Part shown: positions 31,564 to 42,311 of the stretch, piece by piece | Layout of the letters: the number at the start of each line of letters is the position of its first letter | Position numbering within the stretch: the first letter of the stretch is position 1 | From: Candidatus Symbiopectobacterium endolongispinus | Lineage (GTDB): Bacteria; Pseudomonadota; Gammaproteobacteria; Enterobacterales; Enterobacteriaceae | Length of the DNA stretch: 64,000 nt | Direction of reading: 5' to 3' | Assembly: GCF_018777385.1 (NCBI RefSeq) | Contig: NZ_JAFJYB010000002.1 | Location: 558,001-622,000, forward strand | Position numbers and translations under genes: made by a program | The notes under the pieces: generated by a model | Told to the model about the DNA's origin: nothing | Seen by the model: the letters and a program-made list of their open reading frames with translations, nothing else | Databases searched by the model: none

Positions 31564-31693
31564 GGAAAAGACTCTTTATCACGATTTACTTTACCCTACT
31601 GGCTGCATGCAGGTTTGTCTAGGGGAATGGCGGCTGACGTTTGTCGCTGTCTGTGGGACAATAGTCGCAGAATTGGACAGACATTGAGATGGC

Positions 31694-33793
31694 ATGGCGC
31701 TTACTCCCACAATCAAGCAGCAAATCGACCAGTGGTATAAGGCGCTGCAACAACATATTCCTGATTTTATCTCCCGGACTCCACAGCGACAGATGATCGC
31801 AGAAGTGGCGAAAATCCTGGCGGGTGAGTACCCGCGTCACGCGGTTATTGAGGCACCCACCAGTGTGGGTAAAACCTTGTCCTACCTGATTCCCGGCATT
31901 GCGATTGCGCGCGCAGAGAGCAAGACGCTGGTGATCAGCACCGCCAACATCGCGTTGCAGGATCAGATTGTCACCAAAGACCAGCCGCTGCTGAAAAAAT
32001 TCATCCCTGAGCTCACCTTCACCGCCGCTTTTGGCCGGGCGCGTTATCTCTGCCAGCGCAATCTGGCGGCGTTGACCTCCGAGACCGCGCAAGGGGATTT
32101 CTGGCATTTCTCAGTGATGAACTGGAGCCAGTCAGCAAAGAAGAGCGCGGGGCGTGTCTCAAGATGGCGAAAGCGTTTCAAGGGTATGAATGGGACGGGA
32201 TGCGCGACCATTACAGCCTGACGATCGACGATGCTTTGTGGCGTAAGGTAAGTACCAATAAAGCCAACTGTCTGGGTAAAAATTGTCACTATTACCGTGA
32301 CTGTCCATTCTTTATCGCCCGTCGTGAGATTGAAAATACAGAAGTTGTGGTGAGCAATCACGCCTTGGTGATGGCGGCGATGGAAAGCGATTCGGTGTTG
32401 CCTGCCGCGAAAGATCTGCTGTTGGTGCTGGATGAAGGGCATCACGTGCCGGATGTGGCGCGCGATTCGCTGGAAATGGCGGGGGGCATTACCCCGGCGT
32501 ATGTTAAAGCGCAGATGGACAGTGTGATCCAGCTGGTGGCAACCTGTATGGCGCAGTTCCCGCCAAAATCGCCGCCGCGTCTGACTAACCCTGAACGGTT
32601 GACGGCACATATTGAGGAGATGATAGAGCAGAACGCCGCATTTGTTGCCATGAGTGAGCTGTTTCTCCATGGGGAAGGGCAAGAAAGCGAATATCGCTTC
32701 CCGATGGGGGTTATGCCGGAAGAGATGCGGCAGGTGTGTGTCCGCCTGCATAAGCTAACGGATGGCCTGCGCGGCTTAACCGAATACCTGTCTCACGATC
32801 TCGGGGAGAAAACCGGCAAGCACGATGTGGTGCGGGTTCATCAGGCGCTTTTGCGTATGAGCCGCGCCATGGGTTATCTGGAGAGTAAAACGCAACTCTG
32901 GCATTTGGCCGCGCTGGAGAAAGTATCCAACGCACCGGTATCTAAATGGCTGCATAGGGAATATCGCGAAGGGCAGTGGCGGCTATCGTTGCACTGTGCG
33001 GGAATACGCGTCTGTGACCAGCTCGACCGACTGCTGTGGCGCAATGTTTCGCACGTGGTTCTGACCTCCGCGACCTTACGCTCCCTGAACAGTTACCAGC
33101 GGCTGAAAGAACTCTCTGGCCTGGATGAAGAAGAGGGGGGATCGTTTTATCACGCTGGATTCGCCTTTCAACCACTGTCAGCAGGGCAAGCTGGTGATCC
33201 CAAAAATGCACTGTGAACCCTTGCTGGAAAATGAAGTGCCACATATTGCCGAAATGGCGCGTTTTTTCCGCCAATCATTGTCCCAGCAGGGGCACAAAGG
33301 GATTCTGGTGTTGTTCGCCAGCCAAAGAGCGATGCAGCAGTTTCTCTCACAGGTCACCGATTTGCGCTTAATGCCGCTGGTACAAGGGGATCAGCCGCGT
33401 TCGCGCCTGATTGCGTTGCACCGACAACGCGTGGAGGCGGGCGACGTCAGCGTACTGGTTGGTTTGCAATCTTTTGCCGAAGGGCTGGATTTGAAAAGTG
33501 AACTGCTGTCGCAAGTGCATATTCATAAGATTGCCTTTCCTCCGATTGACAGCCCGGTGATCCTGGCCGAAGGGGAGTGGTTAAAAAGTCAGAAACGCCA
33601 TCCCTTTGTGGTGCAAAGCCTGCCTGCCGTTTCATTTAACCTGATCCAGCAGGTTGGGCGTTTGATTCGAAGCCACACCTGTTTTGGTGAAATCGTTATC
33701 TATGACAGACGCTTGCTGACCAAGGGATACGGTGCGCAACTGTTGGCGGCGTTGCCGGTATTCCCCATTGAACAACGTGATGTGCCAGCCTGA
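31694..33793 (+). pseudogene. dinG: dinG, ATP-dependent 5'-3' DNA helicase (two frameshifts)
   Basis: XPD-like superfamily 2 helicase with an iron-sulfur cluster. Walker A (TSVGKT), DEGH box (LVLDEGHHVPDVARD), and all four cluster cysteines (RYLCQRN; NCLGKNCHYYRDC) are kept. One frameshift lies near 32130, in the Fe-S domain. A second lies in a six-G run at 33135-33140, where five G would give continuous DEEEGDRFITLDSPFNH. The C-terminal motifs (VGLQSFAEGLDL, QQVGRLIRS) are open to 33793. DinG unwinds R-loops and D-loops after DNA damage. Confidence 0.93.
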
Positions 33794-33849
33794 TATAAAC
33801 ATGCTATTTTTGCAGAAAGAGATCGATCGTCTTTTTCGCGGGAGAACGC

Positions 33850-34818
33850 ATGGACTTTACCACCATCATCAAAGAGATCGGGCTGTGGAAAAATCACGCA
33901 CGTGATTTGGATCAGGACGCTGCCTACTCGCTATATCGTCATATGCTGCAAGGTGATGTGCCCGATCTGGAACTGGGCGGTGTATTGATTGCCTTGCGAA
34001 TCAAAGGGGAAGGTGAAGCAGAGCTGCGCGGTTTCTATCAGGCTGCCAGCGAGCAGGTATTGCGCTTGCACGTGCCTGCGGGGCGCCAGATGCCTATTGT
34101 CATCCCCAGCTACAACGGTGCGCGGCGCCAGCCCAATCTGACGCCGTTGCTGGCGTTATTGCTGGTTAAATTGGGCTTTCTAGTGGTGGTTCACGGCGTT
34201 GAAAATGACCAGGCGCGGGTAACCAGCGCGGAAATTTTGCAAGCGCTCGGGGTGAAAAGTGCGAGCAGCGCCAAGGTGGCGCAGTCATTGATTGATGACG
34301 GGTTCCCGGTATTTATTCCGATTTCAGTCCTGAGCCCTGCCTTGGATAAACAGTTGCAACTGCGCTAGCTCATGGGCGTGCGCAATAGCAGTCATACGCT
34401 GGCTAAATTGTTGACGCCGTTTGGCAAGCAAGAGGCATTGCGTTTGACCAGCGTCTCCCATCCGGAATACGTCACTCGGCTTAATCAGTTTTTCCTTGAT
34501 ATCGATACCAGAGCGTTGCTGATGCACGGCATGGAAGGTGAGGTCTATGCGAATCCGCAGCGATGTCCTGAAATTCAGTTTATTCGGGGGCAACACAGCG
34601 TAGTGCTACAACAGCGTCAGGATATTGTTGTAGCACCGGATAAGTTGCCGATTGCCCGGGATGTAGCGACGACTGCGCGTTGGACAGCGCAGTGCCTGGC
34701 GGGGGAAATTGCAGTACCTTATGCCCTGCGTTTGCAACTTGCTTGCTGTTTGGTTGCTGGCGGTATGTCTCCTACCATGGAACAAGCGGTGGCGACCATT
34801 AGCAAACGGTTTGGCTAA
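33850..34818 (+). pseudogene. ybiB: ybiB (TrpD2-like glycosyltransferase-family protein), single nonsense codon
   Basis: YbiB is a nucleic-acid-binding homologue of anthranilate phosphoribosyltransferase. The frame from ATG 33850 is open except for TAG at 34366-34368 in LQLR-LMGVRNSSHTLAKL, where E. coli has Trp; TGG to TAG is one transition. The rest to KRFG is normal, about 322 codons. As in E. coli it follows dinG directly and may belong to the same DNA-damage operon. Confidence 0.9.
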
Positions 34819-34977
34819 AATGCCCGCACGTAAAATCTGACGTCATCATTTCAAAAGGTAGGATTAAGAACGCCTTGTTAAGCCTGACTTCTGTGGTAAG
34901 TGAGAGCAGCAAGGTGGCTTGATGTTTACTGACAGACGTTTTGATCGACGCTGGGGTCAATGTTAAAAAGGATGCTT

Positions 34978-36780
34978 ATGCAACAGGCTTTGGATTACTT
35001 TAATGCCTTGAATCGCGACTATCTCGCCGTGCATCAAGAGAAAGAAGCGTGTTTTTGGCAACACTATATGGGCATTGGCGCTTTATCGCTGCGCCTGAAC
35101 GTTTGAAAGAATTGCGCGCTTATATCGCTACCCTTGAGTCTTTGCCGAACCCGGGACAGGACTCCCAGGCAGGCGCGTTACTTCATGGCTTGCAGGGGTG
35201 GTATCGTTTTTTTGATTGTAATGTGATTGAAGATCCACGGGCACAAGCGCTGATGGATGAGATTATCGCTGCGGAAAGTGCGCTTTATACGCGGCGAAAA
35301 AGCTATGAGGTGACTCACCTGAATGCCGATGGCGTCAAAGTCGCTGCATCCTTGGGGGAACTGCTCACCAATCAGGCGACCAACGACAATGAATCTTATT
35401 GCCAAAGTTCGCAACAGGCCCTGCGCGATGTGGAGCAGTGGTTATTACACAATGGTTTCCCTGAGCTGATTACCCTGCGTAACCGTTTTGCCCGGCAGAT
35501 GGGGTATCGCAATTATTTTGACTATAAAGTGAATAAAACGGAGCGGATGACCCCTGAGCAGTTGTTTGCCATCCTGGACCGTTTTGAAGAGCAAACGCGC
35601 GATGCGAATGCACGCAGTCTGGCCGCACTGGCGAGCGAGAAAGGGGATAATGCGCTGCAACCGTGGAATATTCGTTATGCCAGTGCAGGAGACGTCACCC
35701 GCCAACTGGATCCCTACTTTCCTTTCTCGGCCTCGTTAGAACGCTGGATTAATAGCTTTAAGCGACTGCACATCGGGTTCAACGGTGCATAGATGCAACT
35801 GGACTTGCTGGTGCGCAAAGGCAAGTATGAAAATGGCTTTATGCACTGTCCGGTTCAGGAAGGGCAGTGGTTGCCAGCAAAAATCAATTTCACCAGTTTG
35901 GCTAAACCTGATCAAGTGGGCAGCGGTGCTACGGGTATCAATACCCTGTTTCATGGAGGTGGTCATGCGGCGCATTTTGCCAATATTCGTCAGAATGCAC
36001 CTTGCTTCTCGCAGGAATTCCCGCCTACATCGATGGCATATGCGGAAACGCAATCCATGTTTTGCGACAGCCTGCTGCACGACGCTGACTGGTTAAAGCG
36101 CTATGCTAAGAATCGCCAGGGCGAAGTCCTCTCTGATGCCTTGATCAAAGCTGATATCGCTGTGCGTCAACCAATGCGTGCCTTTAACGAGCGCCACATT
36201 TTGCTGGTGCCTTACTTTGAATGGCAGCTTTACAGCATGGATGAAGATGCACGCACGCCAGCAGCGATTACACAACTGGCACGTGACATTGAGCAGCGTA
36301 TTTTAGGCATTGGCGGTAGCCCACGTCCTACCATTGCCATCCCGCATCTTTTATCAATGGAATCAGCCTGTTCCTACCAAGGTTATCTGCTGGCGCTGAT
36401 GGCGGTAGAGCAGACGCGGCATTTCTTTCTTAAGCGATATGGCTATCTTACGGATAACCCAGCCATTGGCCCGGATCTGGCTCTGCATTACTGGCGTCCT
36501 GGCAACAGCGTCAGCCATGATGACACGCTGCGCAGTTTGACAGGCGAAGGGTTCAATCCGGCATATCTGGCCGAGGCCTGTTGAGCAGGCGTGGCAGCAG
36601 GCACAAGCGGCTATCCAGCATGCTGCCCAGCATCCGCAACCTGTGGCTGATGCCGATTTGAATGCCCACATTCGTATTGTCGATGGTACTCGTATATTGG
36701 CAGACAATCGGGATGGCGATAGTGCGATGTGTGAGGCGTTTGCGGCGTTCATTGAACGCGAATACCCGTATACAGCGTAA
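34978..36780 (+). pseudogene. M3-family oligopeptidase (frameshifts, stop, altered zinc motif)
   Basis: Starts MQQALDYFNALNRDYLAVH with an AAAAAGGA ribosome site. A frameshift near 35065 moves into RFIAAPERLKELRAYIATL. TAG at 35790-35792 interrupts HIGFNG-A, and a last shift lies near 36585 (YLAEACEQAWQQAQ). The zinc motif that should read HExGH is HGGGH (TLFHGGGHAAHF), so the catalytic Glu is Gly. Metallopeptidases of this family degrade short cytosolic peptides. Four independent defects show long decay. Confidence 0.85.
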
Positions 36781-36852
36781 GTCTCTAAACCGGGTGCGTG
36801 TCTGGCCGACGCGTGGTGATTTCGGTGGGCAACGCAAGGGGCGGTGACAAAG

Positions 36853-36886
36853 AGAAGGGGAGCCCAGTAAGGTGCTCCCCTTCTTT
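36853..36886. terminator. bidirectional terminator between the M3 peptidase and glnQ
   Basis: Eleven perfect pairs (AGAAGGGGAGC / GCTCCCCTTCT) around a ten-base loop, with TTT after and AGAG before. It sits between two convergent genes. Confidence 0.8.
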
Positions 36887-36906
36887 AATGCACTCTTGCG
36901 ACAGTA

Positions 36907-37631
36907 TCAGGAGACATGCTGCAAGAACTCACGCAACCGCTCACTGGGAGGATTGGTGATCAGCTCTTCAGGGTCGTCATCTTGGGCGATACGGCCTTTA
37001 TCAATGAAAATCAACCGTGAAGCGACTTTATGAGCGAATCCCACTTCGTGCGTAACGATGACCATGGTCATGCCTTCGTCCGCAAGATCTTTCATTACTG
37101 TCAGTACTTCGTGACGTAATTCTGGATCGAGTGCCGAGGTTGGCTCATCAAACAGCATCGGTTTGGGTTTGACAGCGAGTGCACGTGCAATTGCTACGCG
37201 CTGCTGCTGTCCACCAGAAAGTTCGGACGGAAAGTGATTCGCACGTTCAGAAAGACCCACTTTCGCCAACAGTTCCAGTGCCAACTTCTCGGCTTCCGCT
37301 TTGCTGGCTCCGCGTACGCGAATTGGACCAAATGCTACGTTTTCCAGCGCGGTCAGATGCGGGAAAAGATAAAATTGTTGAAACACCATACCCGCTTCCT
37401 GGCGGAGTAAGACGCTCATCAACTTTAGGATCGTTCACTTTCAGACCGTCGACAATCAGCTCACCGCTGGTAATTTCTTACAGCTTATTGATACAGCGCA
37501 GCAGCGTGGATTTACCGGAGCCTGAGGGGGCCGATAATCACCACCACTTCACCCTGGTTGATATTCAGATTGATGTCATGCAACACCTTTGTCTGACCAA
37601 AGTGTTTAGAAACGTTCTTGAATTCAATCAT
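36907..37631 (-). pseudogene. glnQ: glnQ, glutamine ABC transporter ATPase (frameshifts and stop)
   Basis: The start overlaps the glnP stop by ATGA and reads [20 protein letters not shown]. In the Walker A region a five-C run on the coding strand (G5 at 37526-37530) shifts the frame; four C would give IIGPSGSGKSTLLRC. TAA follows CINKL where Glu is expected (GAA to TAA). A third lesion near 37415 separates VDERL from RQEAGMVFQQF. Signature [15 protein letters not shown] and Walker [13 protein letters not shown] survive in the open C-terminal part. Without it GlnHP cannot be energised unless another ATPase substitutes. Confidence 0.92.
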
Positions 37632-38275
37632 ATAATCTTAAGTTTTCTTTCCAGCTGACGCAAAATGAAACTCAGTACCAAGGTAATGACAAGGTAAATC
37701 ACCGCAACCGCACTCCAGATTTCCAGTGCGCGAAAATTGCCTGCAATGATTTCTTGCCCGGAACGCGTCAGTTCCGCCACGCCGATAACGATGAACAGCG
37801 AGGTATCTTTGATACTGATGATCCATTGGTTGCCTAATGGCGGTAACATCCGGCGCAACGCCAACGGTGCAATCACATGGCGTAGTGTATCGCGTTTTGA
37901 TAACCACAGTGCCAAACCCGCCTCACGAAACCCTTTGTGAATCGACAATACCGATCCGCGCGTAATTTCCGCGATATAGGCACCTGAGTTGATCATGATA
38001 GTGACTACCGCAGCAGCGAAGGGATCGATACGCACCGACGTCAGGATCATCGGCAAGGCGAAGTAAATAAACATGACTTGTACAACAATCGGTGTACCGC
38101 GGATGATTTCAATAAACACCAACGCGATCTTGTTGGAAATCCAACTCCCGTAGACGCGGGCAAAGCCCGCGACGACACCGATAACCAAGCCACCCAGCAG
38201 ACCCAGCACGGTCATTTTTGCCCCTTCTAACAGAAGGAGCAGAGAAGGCCAGATGGCACTCCAATCAAACTGCAT
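37628..38275 (-). CDS. glnP: GlnP, glutamine ABC transporter permease
   Basis: 215 residues, open, with five membrane segments of the His/Glu/Gln/Arg permease family. The EAA loop, which contacts the ATPase, reads [20 protein letters not shown]. The Gly conserved in this loop throughout the family (E. coli EAGLALGLS) is Trp here, a change likely to harm coupling. So the gene is open but may already be non-functional, in line with the broken glnQ. Confidence 0.9.
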   Translation of the reverse strand: MQFDWSAIWPSLLLLLEGAKMTVLGLLGGLVIGVVAGFARVYGSWISNKIALVFIEIIRGTPIVVQVMFIYFALPMILTSVRIDPFAAAVVTIMINSGAYIAEITRGSVLSIHKGFREAGLALWLSKRDTLRHVIAPLALRRMLPPLGNQWIISIKDTSLFIVIGVAELTRSGQEIIAGNFRALEIWSAVAVIYLVITLVLSFILRQLERKLKII

Positions 38276-38301
38276 GAACGTTCTCCAGACTGATACGGCA
38301 A

Positions 38302-39045
38302 TTATTTCGGTTCAGTGTCGAACCATTTTTTATAAATTTCAGCATAGGTGCCGTTGTCACGCAGCGTTTGCAATGCAGCATTCACTTTTTCACGCAGTTC
38401 GCTGCCTTTCGGGAAGGCGACACCGTATTGCTGTGCCTTGATGGAATCACCCACCGCTTTAAACTGACCGTTGCCTGCTGTTTTGATGAAGTACAGGATA
38501 TTCGGCGTATCATGCAGTACCGCATCGGCACGACCGACACCTAACTCCATGTAAGCATTGTCAATATTTGGGAACTGGCGCAGTTCTTTGGTCTTGATAT
38601 TGGCCTTGGCGTAGTCAACTGAACCGGCACCACTTTTCACTGCCACTACTTTGCCCGCCAGATCCTGTTCACCCTGAATGCTGGTGTTATCTGATTTTAC
38701 CATGACCAGCAAGCCGCTATTGTAATAACCCTCAGAAAAATCTACGGCACGTTTACGTTCTTCCGTAATGGTGATCCCGGCCAGCGCCAAGTCAACGTTG
38801 CGGGTTTGCAGTGCAGGAATGATACCTGCGAAATCCATCGGTTTCAGGGTGTATTCCAGTTTCAACTCTTTAGCGATAGCGTCCCAGAGATCGATGTCAA
38901 AGCCGACATATTTATCGCCTTGCTTGAACTCGAAGGGAACAAACGCTGTGTCTGTAGCAACGATGAGAGGCTTGTCCGCCGCGTAGCTGGAAACGCTCAT
39001 GGTCAGCGCCAGCGCTGCCAATGAGGCCTTAAGTAGTGATTTCAT
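38302..39045 (-). CDS. glnH: GlnH, periplasmic glutamine-binding protein
   Basis: 248 codons, intact. Signal peptide [20 protein letters not shown] ending near YAA, then a type II binding domain with [20 protein letters not shown] and the glutamine-contacting [10 protein letters not shown] and LHDTPNIL segments. ATG 39045 is preceded by AAGGAT. It may still bind glutamine but its transporter partner GlnQ is dead. No sigma-54 promoter could be recognised upstream. Confidence 0.93.
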   Translation of the reverse strand: MKSLLKASLAALALTMSVSSYAADKPLIVATDTAFVPFEFKQGDKYVGFDIDLWDAIAKELKLEYTLKPMDFAGIIPALQTRNVDLALAGITITEERKRAVDFSEGYYNSGLLVMVKSDNTSIQGEQDLAGKVVAVKSGAGSVDYAKANIKTKELRQFPNIDNAYMELGVGRADAVLHDTPNILYFIKTAGNGQFKAVGDSIKAQQYGVAFPKGSELREKVNAALQTLRDNGTYAEIYKKWFDTEPK

Positions 39046-39404
39046 CCGATCCTTCCTAATTAGCCGTTTGTGGGAAGCCTGTTTCAAGCAGGCACTACTA
39101 ATAATAGTATTCAAGGAAAAAGCTGTATAAACAGATGGTTATATTTTATGACTCCTTGTTTTTATTCAGTGTCGCCAATGCACGCAAACGTCGCCTCCGG
39201 CACGGGACGCCGCTATGAATAACTGATTATGCTGCGAGACACAACCGTTGATTGTGTTTGAAGGGATAAAAGCTAACTTTTTGTACGAATTTTAAGAGGA
39301 AAAATGTATGAATGGCAGGATAGATAAACTCTGATGGAATAGATAGGACATGGCAACGCGATGTCGACGATGGCCTGGCGCTATTTATTTATAGAATGCC
39401 ACGG
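39046..39404. other. gap between glnH and dps
   Basis: No gene seen. It includes the glnH promoter region and a small GCCTG-TTTCAAG-CAGGC hairpin near 39077-39094. No clear NtrC or sigma-54 site was found. Confidence 0.5.
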
Positions 39405-39913
39405 TTATTCTGCGATGTTGGCTTCGATAAACCACAGGAATTTATCCAGATCGCGAGAAGCTGCCGTTAACATATCAGCACTGTCTTCATCTTCTGTTTT
39501 CGCAATAGCACTGCGCACTTCGTTTGCGACGACGCTGTAACGCTCCGCCAGTGCTTTCAGATGATCCTGTACACTGTGGATATTGGTCGGGTAGCTTTTC
39601 AGCGAGGTTTCTTTATTAATGGCCTGCACTGTGTACCCAGTGCGACGCCACCCAGTTGTACTATGCGCTCTGCCAACGTATCCAGATGGTCGGTCAGTGC
39701 GGTACGAAAGCCATCCAGCATTTCGTGAATGGCGATGAAATTGGCACCGCGCATGTTCCAGTGGGCTTGCTTGGTGATCAATGACAAATCGATTAAATCG
39801 ACAACTAACTTGTCCAACAGTTTGATGGTAGATGTTTTAACGTGCTCATCCAGATTATTGCGCGTATAGATGAGGTCGGATGCTGCTGCTTTTACCAATT
39901 TAGCCGTAGCCAT
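39405..39913 (-). pseudogene. dps: dps, DNA-protecting ferritin-like protein (frameshift)
   Basis: [20 protein letters not shown] starts the gene. The ferroxidase residues ([24 protein letters not shown]) are intact. After GGVALGT one base is missing near 39635. The remainder continues in the next frame as [19 protein letters not shown] and onward to FIEANIAE. Dps dodecamers store iron and shield DNA in stationary phase and oxidative stress. The break removes the last 70 or so residues. Confidence 0.93.
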
Positions 39914-40255
39914 AAGGTATCTCCTCCTGACAAATGAAATAATAATCTGACTGCTCAATGGAAATAACTATAGCAGAATTCGAAGCAGGCAATAACAAGG
40001 TAATACCTATTATAGAAATTGCCCATGCACTATGCAGGTTTATGTCTTTTTGACTGATTTTATTGTAGAAATCCCACGTTATTATTATAGCAAATAACGA
40101 TAATGAATGAGAATTATTTAGCTCTTAATAATAACTTGTGCCTATTCTGGCGTCACTGTCATTTGCGATGAAATATATCTGAAAGGGGCCTTCTCTTGCC
40201 GCATTCTGCCGCCAGCAAGAGAAGAAACGCGATTGAATTCTGAAGGGAGTGCGTG
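39914..40255. other. gap between dps and rhtA
   Basis: AT-rich dps upstream region of 342 bases without a gene. A weak Fur-like stretch begins at 40099 but only its first six-mer is convincing. Confidence 0.45.
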
Positions 40256-41203
40256 TCAGCTTTGGGCGCTATCAGTGATGCGTGTTCGTTTTGCTGTGAG
40301 CGTAGCACTGAGGGAAGCTGCGATGATACAAAACAGCGCTACCCATTGCGTCAGCAACAGGTGCTCACCGAGAAACAGAATCCCGGATAGGGCTGCAATG
40401 GCGGGTTCCATGCTCATCAACGTGCTGAAGGTTTTGGCGGGGAGACGGGTCAGTGCCATCATTTCCAGCGAGTAGGGCAGTGCCGTGGAGAGGATCGCGA
40501 TGGCGATACCAAGCGGCAGAATGGCAGGGGAGAGAAATGAAGTATCTGCAAAATAAGCCCCCAGGGGGCAAAACACCACGGCCGCAACCAATGAGCCAAT
40601 CGCCACTGTCGCCGGGCCATGGTTAGCGCCTGCGCTTTTTCCGAACACGATATATAACGCCCAGCAGGCACCTGCGCCGATGGCGCAGAGCGCGCCTTGC
40701 ATATCGACGTTGGCAATGTCGTTATCCAGCGGTACCAGCGGTAATAGAAACCACATACCAGTTAGTGCCAAAAGAATCCAAAGGAAATCAAGCGCCCTAC
40801 GCGACGAAAATATGGCCACGGCCAGCGGGCCGGTAAATTCAAGCGCGACCGCTACACCCAGTGGAACAGTTCGAATAGAGAGATAAAACAAAAAGTTCAT
40901 GCCACCGAGGGTCAGGCCGTATAGCAGCAGCGGTAATCGATTCCCCTGAATACGCATGCGCCACGGTTTAAAAACAATGCATAAAATCAGAGCTCCAAGC
41001 CCAAGGCGCAACGCTGTAACGCCGGGAGCCCCTATCAGCGGAAACAGGTTTTTCGCTAAAGCAGCCCCACTTTGGATGGAAAGCATCGCAATCACGATAA
41101 GAAGAACAGGCAACAGCGTCGAGCCGCGCAAAGCAGATAAGGTCATCCTTTGGGCCTTGATAAACAGGGAAGAAGTCATGATGGTGTGAGAAATGACGTC
41201 CAT
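40256..41203 (-). CDS. rhtA: RhtA, threonine/homoserine exporter (EamA family)
   Basis: Open frame with ten membrane segments in two EamA halves: QSGAALAKNLFPLIGAPGVT and GGMNFLFYLSIRTVPLGVAV in the first, GPATVAIGSLVAAVVF and STLMSMEPAIAALSGILFLG in the second. The E. coli protein has 295 residues. ATG 41146 would give about the same length, while ATG 41203 adds 19 residues and has a GGAAAA element upstream, so the start is uncertain. RhtA exports threonine, homoserine and related amino acids. Confidence 0.92.
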   Translation of the reverse strand: MDVISHTIMTSSLFIKAQRMTLSALRGSTLLPVLLIVIAMLSIQSGAALAKNLFPLIGAPGVTALRLGLGALILCIVFKPWRMRIQGNRLPLLLYGLTLGGMNFLFYLSIRTVPLGVAVALEFTGPLAVAIFSSRRALDFLWILLALTGMWFLLPLVPLDNDIANVDMQGALCAIGAGACWALYIVFGKSAGANHGPATVAIGSLVAAVVFCPLGAYFADTSFLSPAILPLGIAIAILSTALPYSLEMMALTRLPAKTFSTLMSMEPAIAALSGILFLGEHLLLTQWVALFCIIAASLSATLTAKRTRITDSAQS

Positions 41204-41553
41204 AAATTATGTTTTTTCCACACTAATCAGTGTAAATGATTTGTCGGCACTACGCTTACTTTAATTGAATTTTATTTACGATATATTTATTTACGGTGTG
41301 GGATGAATTGCGGCCTGTATATTAACTGAACGCAACATTAAGATTTGTCTGTATTTTACTGTCAGGTGGGAATTAATTTTAGTTTCATGGCCAGCATTTT
41401 TTAGTGATTATAAATCATGCTGTTACGTGTTTACTGAAAATGTTTGTTACATCTATAAGCGGTTTGATAAATATTTAATGCGCAGCACATCAGGTTTTTT
41501 TGTTATATTAAGTATGCTTAAACTTCTTTCATAAGATGAATTCGAGGCAGTAT
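41204..41553. other. gap: divergent rhtA/ompX control region
   Basis: 350 AT-rich bases with promoters for both genes presumably inside. An ACACT-AATC-AGTGT inverted repeat lies at 41220-41233, close to the rhtA start. No gene seen. Confidence 0.5.
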
Positions 41554-42077
41554 ATGAAAAAATTTGCGTGTCTTTCCGCACTGGCTTGCGTATTTGCAGT
41601 AAGCGCAGGTTCCGCATTCGCCGGCCAAAGTACCGTATCCGCCGGATATGCTCAGGGTGATGCCCAGGGCGTGGTGAACAAAGCGAGGGGTTTTAACCTT
41701 AAATACCGCTATGAGTTTGATGACAGCCAGGTTGGCGTAATCAGCTCCTTCACCTATCTGGAAGACAGCCAGTCCAACGACGGTTACTACAATAAAGGCC
41801 AATACATGGGCTTTACTGCGGGTCCGGCTTACCGTATCAATGATTGGGCAAGCGCCTATGGCGTGATATTGGCCTGAGCCACGGTAAATACACTTACAAT
41901 GCGGCAGACGGTACCGACAATAACCATAACGATGACTATGGTTTCACCTACGGCACAGGTTTGCAATTCAACCAGATTCAGGACGTTGCCCTGGATGTTG
42001 GTTATGAGCAAAGCCGTATCCGTAGCGTCGATGTTGGCACCTGGGCGGTTGCGGTTGGCGTAGGCTACCGCTTCTAA
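41554..42077 (+). pseudogene. ompX: ompX, eight-strand outer-membrane protein (frameshift)
   Basis: Signal peptide MKKFACLSALACVFAVSAG, then OmpX strands (FNLKYRYEFDDSQVGVISSF, AGPAYRINDWASAYG). The frame shifts near 41868. The rest (GLSHGKYTYN onward) continues in another frame to the C-terminal SRIRSVDVGTWAVAVGVGYR and the final Phe. OmpX is a small barrel linked to adhesion and stress. Its loss is consistent with surface simplification in a host-associated cell. Confidence 0.92.
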
Positions 42078-42135
42078 GGGTGTTGTGCGGTCAGAAAATC
42101 GATTCTGAACTGCAATACGATGCCATATAAAAATA

Positions 42136-42158
42136 CGCCGTCATGGCGGATTTTTTTT
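42136..42158 (+). terminator. terminator after ompX
   Basis: CGCC-GTCAT-GGCG short stem followed by GA and eight T. The stem is only four strong pairs, so moderate confidence. Confidence 0.55.
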
Positions 42159-42311
42159 GTCTGTGGCGTGAACCGGTAGTGTGGGGATAGACTATTATTA
42201 TCTTGACGTTAAGATAGTTTATGCAAGAATACGCGCTGAGAAAGTAAGCACCAGTCTGCGTTTTTTATGACACAACCCTCAGCTCTAAGATAGCCATCAC
42301 AGGATCATTTT

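Noticed and set aside
31060..31740. Long plus-strand frame of 226 codons opposite the AraC gene
   Set aside because: It is antisense to a clear AraC-family protein and its translation has no domain character.
32044..32751. Minus-strand frame of 235 codons inside dinG
   Set aside because: Shadow of the dinG coding frame; His-rich, low-complexity translation.
25889..33140. Programmed ribosomal frameshifting at the G6 runs of pbpG and dinG
   Set aside because: No slippery heptamer with downstream pseudoknot is evident, and related genes are normally read in one frame.
40099..40117. Fur box upstream of dps
   Set aside because: Only the first six-base unit matches well; the other two units diverge.
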